DNA from: Savagea sp.
Lineage (GTDB): Bacteria; Bacillota; Bacilli; Bacillales_A; Planococcaceae
Direction: 5' to 3'
Assembly: GCA_030146155.1 (NCBI GenBank)
Contig: JASLCF010000032.1
Coordinates: forward strand, 1 to 12,349
Length of the DNA stretch: 12,349 bases
This document shows positions 7,121-12,349 of this stretch, one piece after another. Within the stretch, counting starts at the first letter, position 1, and each line of letters begins with the position of its first letter. The notes under the pieces are model-generated. The model did not search any database. It saw nothing but the letters and a program-made list of their open reading frames with translations, and was not told where the DNA came from. The translations under genes and the position numbers were made by a program.

Positions 7121-7849
7121 ATGATTGATTTACTGACTTCACATGCTTCTGTTCGCAAGTATACAGACGAACAAATTCCAACAGAAGTTCTCCATGAAAT
7201 GATTCAAGCAGGACAACATGCTGCTAGTTCTCACTTCGTACAAGCTTATTCTATTCTTCACATCACAGATGATGCTTTAAAAGAACGTCTCGCCGAATTT
7301 TCTAGCAACCCCGTACAAATTTTAGGGGCACCTGTTGTATTACTATTCTGTTCAGACTACTTTCGCCTAGAACAGGCAGCTGCTTTACACGATGAACAAA
7401 TCACTTATGCTTATGCAGAGAATACGCTTGTCGGAGCGATCGATGTTGCACTTTGCGCCCAAAACGTAGCCATCGCAGCCGAATCAAAAGGATACGGCAT
7501 TTGTTACATCGGAGGCGTGCGGAATGCACCTGAGGATATCAGTGAACTCTTCCACTTACCCAAAGGTGTAATGCCTCTATTCGCGATGACAATCGGTGTT
7601 CCAGTTTATCGGAACGAAGTGAAACCTCGCTTACCGCTTGAAGCCGTTTTACATGAAAACACATATGACGACAAAAAATATAGTCAATTGTTACCTCAAT
7701 ATGATGAAACGATGAACAATTATTATGCGAATCGCAGTTCAAATCGCAAAGTCAGCTCTTGGACAGAACAAATGACAGATTTCTTAAAGGAACCTAAACG
7801 TACTTTTATGAAACAGTCCCTCGAAAAACAAGGATACACCCATCGTTAA
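7121..7849 (+). CDS. nfrA: FMN-dependent NAD(P)H oxidoreductase, NfrA family
   Basis: A 242-residue nitroreductase-superfamily flavoprotein. NfrA/FRP enzymes reduce FMN, nitro compounds or disulfides with NAD(P)H in the cytoplasm and are linked to oxidative stress. Evidence is the N-terminal SVRKYTDEQIP, whose Arg contacts FMN in the family, an SSHFVQAYSI segment, a helix around AIDVALCAQNVAIAAESKGYG, then CYIGGVRN and the closing TIGVPVYR...KPRLP, with length near the usual 245-250. The start is ATG with GAAAGGGG 8 nt upstream. An in-frame ATG further up (7064) lacks a ribosome site and adds residues foreign to the family. It is a single gene with a strong terminator. Confidence 0.92.
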   Translation: MIDLLTSHASVRKYTDEQIPTEVLHEMIQAGQHAASSHFVQAYSILHITDDALKERLAEFSSNPVQILGAPVVLLFCSDYFRLEQAAALHDEQITYAYAENTLVGAIDVALCAQNVAIAAESKGYGICYIGGVRNAPEDISELFHLPKGVMPLFAMTIGVPVYRNEVKPRLPLEAVLHENTYDDKKYSQLLPQYDETMNNYYANRSSNRKVSSWTEQMTDFLKEPKRTFMKQSLEKQGYTHR

Positions 7850-7867
7850 TTATTTTCACCTTGCATG

Positions 7868-7892
7868 CTCACACAATCGTGTGAGTTTTTTT
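7868..7892 (+). terminator. terminator of nfrA
   Basis: CTCACAC (7868-7874), loop AATC, GTGTGAG (7879-7885), then seven T (7886-7892). It is a compact intrinsic terminator, forward only, 18 bp after the nfrA stop. The convergent methyltransferase gene has no clear terminator of its own. Confidence 0.9.
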
Positions 7893-7902
7893 CTTCTTAC
7901 TG

Positions 7903-8499
7903 TCAGTTGGTATAGATGACAAACCTTTCATAAGGATCTGTTACCGATACTTCAACTTCTTGTATGATGGATAATGTCGTATAACGTTCAATCCAGTCGC
8001 GGTACTCTTTTGTTTCATAAAATAAAATCAAATAAATCGGTCGTGGATGTTCTTCAAATGATTTAAAAATATTCATCACTACTTGTGAAAAAATACTTAA
8101 TGAAAATGGATTAAAGAAATAAAAAATACAATCTTCTTTCCTGATTTCATACTCTTCTGCTTGTCCACGAATCCAATCCAACTTCCTGTTGTTGACACGA
8201 TGCTTCTTTTGGTAATTAGCCGTATTCGTTAATGCCTGTTCATAAAGACTTTGATTTCGTTCGATTCCACAGACTTGATTTGGAAAATGGTGATGCAAAT
8301 AAATAGGAATACGTCCTTTGCCTGAACCAAAATCAATAATGCGACCTTTATGGGGTAAATCAAACATGGTAAACAATAAATCAAGCGCTGAATAAGGCGT
8401 CGCTTCATACCGATTAAAATGAGGTGTCGACTCACTCCAATCCTGTATTCCACCTGTAGAAATATTAAATAACTGATCATAGTATTGCTCGGTTTTCAT
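7903..8499 (-). CDS. class I SAM-dependent methyltransferase, substrate unknown
   Basis: A 198-residue soluble protein with a Rossmann-type methyltransferase fold. Motif I is IIDFGSGKGR (54-63), the ribose-binding acid is Glu80 in CGIE, and FFNPFS (128-133) sits where motif IV lies. The C-terminal EVSVTDPYERFVIYTN resembles the end of small Bacillus methyltransferases of unknown target that I recall. The start is ATG at 8497-8499, because GGAGG (8505-8509) lies 5 nt upstream. An ATG six codons earlier would place that site inside the gene. It diverges from ftnA, with its own promoter, and no neighbour hints at the substrate. Confidence 0.85.
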   Translation of the reverse strand: MKTEQYYDQLFNISTGGIQDWSESTPHFNRYEATPYSALDLLFTMFDLPHKGRIIDFGSGKGRIPIYLHHHFPNQVCGIERNQSLYEQALTNTANYQKKHRVNNRKLDWIRGQAEEYEIRKEDCIFYFFNPFSLSIFSQVVMNIFKSFEEHPRPIYLILFYETKEYRDWIERYTTLSIIQEVEVSVTDPYERFVIYTN

Positions 8500-8535
8500 A
8501 TCTACCTCCGCCAACATTTGTCACCTATCGCCTTT

Positions 8536-8563
8536 ATGATAACAGTCTATTTCCAATTGTAAA
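8536..8563 (-). promoter_or_regulatory. sigma-A promoter of the small methyltransferase
   Basis: On the minus strand TTTACA (8563-8558), 16 bp, then TATCAT (8541-8536). Five of six bases match in each box, and TGT just before the -10 makes an extended form. The leader is about 30 nt. Confidence 0.55.
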
Positions 8564-8590
8564 GTTCTATTCTTGAACTTTTTTAGAACG

Positions 8591-8629
8591 TTTCAATTAT
8601 TCGCATTCAGGGAAGAGTTTTACTATGAT
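8591..8629 (+). promoter_or_regulatory. ftnA promoter with a weak PerR-like box
   Basis: TTCGCA (8600-8605), 18 bp, TATGAT (8624-8629) is a plausible sigma-A promoter. TTTCAATTATTCGCA (8591-8605) overlaps its -35 and matches the PerR box TTATAATTATTATAA at 10 of 15 positions, mainly in the core. Staphylococcal ftnA is known to be under PerR, so the position is suggestive, but the match is poor. Confidence 0.3.
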
Positions 8630-8668
8630 AAAGAGGTACAACTAAACACATTTAAAGGAGAGATCGCG

Positions 8669-9172
8669 ATGTTAAGTGAAAAATTAGCAAATGCACTCAA
8701 TCAACAAATGAATGAAGAATTCGCTGCAGCCCATTACTATTTATCAGTGGCTTCATACTGCGAAGACAAAGATTACTCTGGTTTTGCTAACTTCTATTTA
8801 GAACAAGCTAAAGAAGAGCGTTTCCATGGAATGAAAATTTACAATTATTTAAATGACCGAGGTGTTCGTGCAATTTTCACAGGACTACAAGCACCTGAAA
8901 CAGAATTCTCCTCTTTACTTCAAACGTTCGAACGCTCACTTGCACAGGAGAAGAAAGTAACTAAACAGTACTATGCATTATCAGACATTGCGTGGGAAGA
9001 AAAAGAATATGCAACTATTTCCTTCCTCCAATGGTTCTTAGATGAACAAGTAGAAGAAGAGTCTATGTTTGATACACATATTCAGTATCTCACTCGAATT
9101 GCGGATGATAAAAACGCCCTCTTTATTTACGAGAAAGAGTTAGCAAGCCGTCAATTTTCAGAAGAAGAATGA
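8669..9172 (+). CDS. ftnA: non-haem ferritin FtnA
   Basis: A 167-residue ferritin, forming a 24-subunit cytoplasmic shell that oxidises Fe2+ and stores ferric mineral. Ferroxidase residues fall at the E. coli FtnA numbers: Glu17, Glu50, His53, Glu94 and Gln127, with Glu130 also present. EQAKEERFHG, YATISFLQWFLDEQVEEESMF and the C-terminal YEKELASR strongly resemble staphylococcal FtnA. The start is ATG with AAAGGAG (8654-8660) 8 nt upstream. The frame is open for 32 more codons upstream, but those lie over the promoter and do not look like ferritin. The stop overlaps the start of the next gene as ATGA, so the two are co-transcribed and probably translationally coupled. Confidence 0.97.
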   Translation: MLSEKLANALNQQMNEEFAAAHYYLSVASYCEDKDYSGFANFYLEQAKEERFHGMKIYNYLNDRGVRAIFTGLQAPETEFSSLLQTFERSLAQEKKVTKQYYALSDIAWEEKEYATISFLQWFLDEQVEEESMFDTHIQYLTRIADDKNALFIYEKELASRQFSEEE

Positions 9173-9660
9173 ACGTCTTATTTCGTAGCTCCTTAGAAAT
9201 TAAAATCGATGAGCAGTGGCAACCTTTTGATGGTGTCCCTGCTTTTTCTACAAGCAATCCAGCTATTTTGCAAGCCCTTGGGCAAATGTACTGCTTGCCA
9301 AAAGAAGAATTACCTGCTTTCAAACCGATACATAACGGCCTCCCAAATGATGCAACTTCTTCCTCACTCCAACAACTTGCCCTTTTTACGTTCGGACAAA
9401 CGACAGCCTCTTTATGTGATTGGTTATCCTATCCTTTCGAGCGTACAAAAACGATACATTATCACCGGGCCCAACCAATGGATACGTCTTCCTTCTCAAC
9501 CTATACTGTGTCAGAACAAGATGGCTTATGGAGTTATACCGCACAAGTTGCTGCGCATGTGATTTTTTCGGAATTATACAATTGGCTCCTCGAAGTCCAA
9601 GCGACTGTTTCAACTTGCCAACATTTGCGCATTCTTTATGGCTTTCAACTTCATCCTTAA
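9169..9660 (+). CDS. unrecognised protein coupled to ferritin
   Basis: A 163-residue soluble protein whose ATG overlaps the ftnA stop by 4 bp, with only a weak AGAAG site, which suggests coupling. It has no signal peptide or membrane helix, is rich in Trp/Tyr/Phe, and has three scattered Cys (42, 83, 150) without a metal motif. The order WQPFDGVPAFS (17-27), NGLPNDATS (56-64), SLCDWLSY (81-88), ELYNWLLE (135-142) and HLRILYGF (152-159) faintly recalls a small actinobacterial/phage family of unknown function with 'rGlPdD', 'lleyDW' and a terminal 'vRivf.FD'. That is recollection only. Its place suggests a role with iron storage, but no function can be assigned. A terminator follows directly. 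Confidence 0.8.
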   Translation: MNVLFRSSLEIKIDEQWQPFDGVPAFSTSNPAILQALGQMYCLPKEELPAFKPIHNGLPNDATSSSLQQLALFTFGQTTASLCDWLSYPFERTKTIHYHRAQPMDTSSFSTYTVSEQDGLWSYTAQVAAHVIFSELYNWLLEVQATVSTCQHLRILYGFQLHP

Positions 9661-9665
9661 CGTAT

Positions 9666-9716
9666 AAAACGGATACACTCCAAGTCTTCCCTTGGATTGC
9701 ATCCGTTTTTAATTTT
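9666..9716. terminator. bidirectional terminator after the ftnA operon
   Basis: AAAACGGAT (9666-9674) pairs with ATCCGTTTT (9701-9709), with an inner CCAAG/CTTGG stem (9680-9684 with 9691-9695). TTTTT AA TTTTT follows on the plus strand. On the minus strand the arm ends in TTTT, so it can also close the YvlD-like gene. Confidence 0.82.
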
Positions 9717-9723
9717 TCTTCCC

Positions 9724-10077
9724 TTAGGATTTGATCGGTTTGAGAATGGTTTTGTTTAAAATGACGTTTAAAATCGCCATTAGAATAGCAATGAGTAAAG
9801 CTTGACCAAAACCTGTGATTTCAAAACCCGTTCCCGTCATTTTATTCACAAGGAGCAACATCAATGCATTTAAAATAAATGAAAATAAACCTAATGTTAA
9901 AAGAGTTGCTGGTAGCGTCAAAATATAAAGAATCGGTCGTACTAAAATATTGACTAAAGCTAATACAAAACTAGCAATCAATGCTGCTCCAAAGTCTTCT
10001 ACATGAAAGCTTGGCATTAACCAAGATAAAAATAAAAATAAAACTGAATTTAATAAAATTGTTCCTAGCCATTTCAT
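9724..10077 (-). CDS. YvlD-like phage-holin-superfamily IV membrane protein
   Basis: A 117-residue, very hydrophobic protein with four predicted membrane helices (about 3-20, 28-46, 50-76, 88-110). The conserved LVNILVRPILYILTLPATLLTLGLFSFILNAL region is typical of the YvlD/mycobacterial 4-TMS holin-like family (PF04020). Despite the name these are chromosomal envelope proteins of unknown function, not lysis genes, and no phage genes are near. An AAAGGA site precedes ATG at about 11 nt. It is single, behind a near-consensus sigma-B promoter, which suggests general-stress expression. Confidence 0.88.
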   Translation of the reverse strand: MKWLGTILLNSVLFLFLSWLMPSFHVEDFGAALIASFVLALVNILVRPILYILTLPATLLTLGLFSFILNALMLLLVNKMTGTGFEITGFGQALLIAILMAILNVILNKTILKPIKS

Positions 10078-10116
10078 TTGCCATCATTCCTTTTTTATAT
10101 GTATATTCCCTATTTT

Positions 10117-10141
10117 ATACCCATTTTCTTTAGAGTCAAAC
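10117..10141 (-). promoter_or_regulatory. sigma-B promoter of the YvlD-like gene
   Basis: On the minus strand GTTTGA (10141-10136), exactly 13 bp, then GGGTAT (10122-10117). The -10 is perfect and the -35 has one mismatch to GTTTAA. The leader is about 30 nt. A sigma-A reading also exists here: TTGACT, 16 bp, TAAAAT. Dual use is possible. Confidence 0.6.
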
Positions 10142-10273
10142 ACGGAGTCTAAACAAATGGATAGGCTACTTGTGGGATAAGGCAGTTACTCCCTCCTCAA
10201 AAACATGAACGTTTCTGCCCCTTCTTTTCTATGGTAAACTACACATACTACAGATTGTAAAAGGAGTGTCTAC

Positions 10274-11440
10274 ATGACGAACGAATGGATCCAAACACTA
10301 ACTGACACCTTAGCTTCTCCCTCTTTTATACAGGCTACTTTTAGTCAACCACGTTTGAAGTCTCAAGACGTTCAAAAAGTAAAAGCGAAACAAATTCATT
10401 TAAAAAACCAACCCATTGTTCAATTTGAATTTCAACAAGAACATGTCTTACATCATGAAAATAAAGAACCGACGCTCATCGCTTCAACCGTTCAACAACT
10501 CTTTGAGCAATTTCGACAAATTCACATTGAAACGACAACAGAACGGAGCCATTACCAAATCTCTAAAAAGTTTAAAGTGCTTGTGAAACATACACCTAAG
10601 CGTGAGGAAAGCAAAGTGGACTTCTCTCATAACCGCCAAAAAAATTACCTCTTACAAGAAGGGACAATCTACCCTTTTCTTGTCGCTTTAGGGGTGCAAA
10701 CGAGCGAGGGTAAAATCAAAGCAGCCAAACGAGATAAATTTAAACAAATTAATCGTTTTGTAGAAATGGTAGAGGATACACTTTCTCATCTACCGAATGA
10801 TCGGCCAATTAAAATTATCGATTTCGGTAGCGGTAAATCTTACTTAACTTTTGCTCTCTATCATTATTTAACTGTGGAGAAACAAAAACAAGTACAAATC
10901 ACAGGGTTGGATTTAAAGAAAGAAGTGATTGCTCATTGCGACGCACTTGCTAAACAATTGAACTATGAACAGTTACAATTCAAGGTAGGGGATATTAGTG
11001 ACTATACAGGTGAATCTGTAGATATGGTCATTACTTTACATGCATGTGATGTAGCGACAGATATGGCGTTGTCTAAAGCCGTACAATGGGGCGCTAAGGT
11101 CATTTTGAGCGTCCCTTGCTGTCAGCACGAGTTAGCGAATCAAATCGATTCAGCCCCTCTTCAAACACTCTTGAAGCACGGCTTAATGAAAGAACGCTTT
11201 AGTTCGCTTGCTACAGATGCAATTCGTGCACAACTGTTAACCATCGTTGGCTATGATACACAGTTACTCGAATTTATAGATGCTGCACATACACCTAAAA
11301 ACATTTTAATTCGTGCGTATTTAACGAAACAAGCCGCTTCTTCACAAATCATTGAAGAATACTTGACGTTTAAGAATCTGTTACATGCACAACCTTTCTT
11401 AGAGAATGAATTGCGTAAACAAAACAAATTGCCTTTTTAG
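10274..11440 (+). CDS. METTL25/Methyltransf_32-type SAM-dependent methyltransferase
   Basis: A 388-residue protein with an N-terminal domain of unknown fold (1-125) and a class I methyltransferase domain. Motif I is IIDFGSGKSYLTFAL (181-195), followed by GLDLK (211-215). HACDVATD (256-263) and PCCQHEL (281-287) are hallmarks of the Methyltransf_32 group that includes eukaryotic METTL25/RRNAD1 and GSTCD. The target in bacteria is unknown; RNA is a guess by analogy. The start is ATG with AAAAGGAG 7 nt upstream. Upstream (10142-10260) I see no convincing promoter, only a weak TGG-TAAACT. It is followed after 14 bp by ywpF, probably in one transcript. Confidence 0.87.
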   Translation: MTNEWIQTLTDTLASPSFIQATFSQPRLKSQDVQKVKAKQIHLKNQPIVQFEFQQEHVLHHENKEPTLIASTVQQLFEQFRQIHIETTTERSHYQISKKFKVLVKHTPKREESKVDFSHNRQKNYLLQEGTIYPFLVALGVQTSEGKIKAAKRDKFKQINRFVEMVEDTLSHLPNDRPIKIIDFGSGKSYLTFALYHYLTVEKQKQVQITGLDLKKEVIAHCDALAKQLNYEQLQFKVGDISDYTGESVDMVITLHACDVATDMALSKAVQWGAKVILSVPCCQHELANQIDSAPLQTLLKHGLMKERFSSLATDAIRAQLLTIVGYDTQLLEFIDAAHTPKNILIRAYLTKQAASSQIIEEYLTFKNLLHAQPFLENELRKQNKLPF

Positions 11441-11454
11441 AAAGGGGCTCACTC

Positions 11455-11886
11455 GTGAAAACATTTAAAATGGTGTCGATTCAATTGATTCAGGAAAACA
11501 GCTATTGGGAAGTCCCGTTAATTGACGGAATTATGATGAACCTAGAAAACGAAGAGCGGATCTGGCTGATGGAATTATACCTTTCTCGTGAGCACCGTCC
11601 TTATTTTGAAACGCTCAGTTTAGCAGAACAAAACTTTGAGGCGAGAGTCATCATTTCTTATCCAGATAATGAACCTGCTGCTTTCTATGTCAACGTCCTC
11701 GATATGAAAAATATCGGAGAGGATCAATACGCTGTACTCCTTCGTGGACAGCTCAAACGTATGAGGTCTCAATATGCAGAACAGCTCTTAGCTGAATTGA
11801 TTGCAGAAGGGATAGAGGGCGAGGACTTAGTCGAACGTTTCGAAAAAGACATGAAACAACGACCACGTCTTAAAAATGATCAATAA
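11455..11886 (+). CDS. ywpF: YwpF-family protein
   Basis: A 143-residue, acidic, soluble protein. The N-terminal MKTFKMVSIQL...PLIDGIMMNLENEERIWLMELYL pattern matches the YwpF-like family (PF14183) of Bacillales, whose function is not established. The start is GTG (11455-11457), with AAAGGGG (11441-11447) 7 nt upstream and right after the methyltransferase stop, so the pair is an operon. The C-terminus (115-143) is charged and probably helical or disordered. Its stop codon is inside the arm of a shared terminator. Confidence 0.88.
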   Translation: MKTFKMVSIQLIQENSYWEVPLIDGIMMNLENEERIWLMELYLSREHRPYFETLSLAEQNFEARVIISYPDNEPAAFYVNVLDMKNIGEDQYAVLLRGQLKRMRSQYAEQLLAELIAEGIEGEDLVERFEKDMKQRPRLKNDQ

Positions 11887-11948
11887 AAAATACTCCTCTT
11901 TCAAAAGTGAACAGGTAATGTGCACTTCAAAAGAGGAGTATTTTATTG
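11882..11948. terminator. symmetric bidirectional terminator between convergent genes
   Basis: AAAATACTCCTCTTT (11887-11901) pairs with AAAGAGGAGTATTTT (11930-11944), a 15-bp stem, with an inner AAGTG/CACTT (11905-11909 with 11923-11927) and a 13-nt loop. Flanking CAATAA on each side supplies both stop codons, so ywpF and the opposite gene end at mirror positions. Confidence 0.88.
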
Positions 11949-12323
11949 ATTTGACTTCAGTAAATCTTCTACGAATTGAGCCTCTGCTTTACAACTATAC
12001 GTATATTTTTTCTTCTTGCCTTTTTGTAAAGCTTCGATGCGTTGAATTTGTTCTTCTGTAGCAGGCTCGGTTAACATTCGCTCAATGACTTCATTAATTT
12101 TGGTAGCCACTTCTGCATGAAACTGAGGACTATTGATGACATACTCTGGCAGTTTTTTATACCACAGTGTCTTTTCTTTTATATATGATTCCCACATGAA
12201 AACAAAGTGTCTAATATCAAAGCGCTTTTCATCCCATTCAATTTCTTTCATGTATCTTTCGAATGTTTGTGAGATGGAGCGCGTAATGCTGCCTTTAATA
12301 TTGGGTGATAATTGTTTAAACAT
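11943..12323 (-). CDS. unrecognised 126-residue protein
   Basis: A soluble, basic, helix-rich protein. The N-terminal part (1-75) is rich in aromatic and charged residues (FERYMKEIEWDEKRFDIRHF). The C-terminal part (about 86-124) reads PATEEQIQRIEALQKGKKKK...CKAEAQFVEDLL, which resembles the short 'T-x-K-Q-I-x-x-I-x-x-L ... K-x-E-A-x-x-x-I-x-x-L' helical motif seen at the ends of various phage and bacterial proteins. That is a family resemblance, not a function. The start is ATG with GGAGG (12331-12335) 7 nt upstream. A TAG at 12337-12335 could end another reverse gene just beyond the window edge. Confidence 0.78.
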   Translation of the reverse strand: MFKQLSPNIKGSITRSISQTFERYMKEIEWDEKRFDIRHFVFMWESYIKEKTLWYKKLPEYVINSPQFHAEVATKINEVIERMLTEPATEEQIQRIEALQKGKKKKYTYSCKAEAQFVEDLLKSNQ

Positions 12324-12349
12324 TGTACAACCTCCTACACTTTCATAGC

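Noticed and set aside
8573..8668. In-frame upstream extension of ftnA by 32 codons
   Set aside because: No ribosome site precedes it, it overlaps the promoter, and FtnA proteins begin at MLS, which here has a perfect ribosome site.
9209..9734. Overlapping frames on both strands inside and after the ferritin-coupled gene
   Set aside because: They lack ribosome sites, overlap the better-supported frame that starts in the ftnA ATGA, and some run through the terminator.
9724..10077. Reading the holin-like gene as a prophage lysis gene
   Set aside because: The YvlD family is chromosomal despite its domain name, and no endolysin, tail or integrase gene is nearby.
11876..12061. Forward 61-codon frame across the shared terminator
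   Set aside because: It runs through the terminator hairpin and antisense to the 126-residue gene, without a ribosome site of its own.
1..12349. CRISPR array, tRNA, rRNA or riboswitch
   Set aside because: No regularly spaced repeats, no cloverleaf with CCA-type acceptor, no rRNA-like stretches, and no leader that I recognise as a known riboswitch class.

Overview
The window reads as ordinary chromosomal DNA from a low-GC Gram-positive of the order Bacillales, near Staphylococcaceae or Planococcaceae. The grounds are AGGAGG-type ribosome sites, A+T-rich spacers, a YwpF-family gene, a ferritin close to staphylococcal FtnA, an NfrA-type oxidoreductase, and two promoter-like sites of the sigma-B kind. 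I cannot fix the genus. No rRNA, tRNA, CRISPR array, intact insertion sequence or prophage is visible.

Layout. At the left a short spacer with a small direct repeat leads to a Fur-box-like operator and a forward ABC exporter half-transporter (164-1882). Three reverse-strand genes follow: hflX (1983-3269), putP (3374-4921) and the FMN/Fe-S glutamate-synthase-like yerD (5431-6990). putP and yerD each end in their own terminator and are separated by about 500 bp with no convincing gene. The nitroreductase-family gene nfrA (7121-7849) runs forward, diverging from yerD. A small class I methyltransferase (7903-8499, reverse) diverges from a two-gene forward operon of ferritin ftnA (8669-9172) and an unrecognised 163-residue protein that overlaps it by 4 bp (9169-9660). 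A YvlD-like four-helix membrane protein (9724-10077, reverse) has a near-consensus sigma-B promoter. A METTL25/Methyltransf_32-type methyltransferase and ywpF (10274-11886) form a forward pair. It converges on an unrecognised 126-residue protein (11943-12323, reverse) across one shared symmetric terminator.

How the genes relate. Most are independent housekeeping or stress units, not one pathway. Three loci suggest a loose iron/redox/stress theme: the exporter under a Fur-like box, the ferritin with a weak PerR-like box, and two sigma-B-like promoters (hflX and the YvlD-like gene). These are sequence-level inferences. The most promising unexplained items are the ferritin-coupled protein and the Fur-box exporter. 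I do not see a self-evident new defence, mobile or biosynthetic system.
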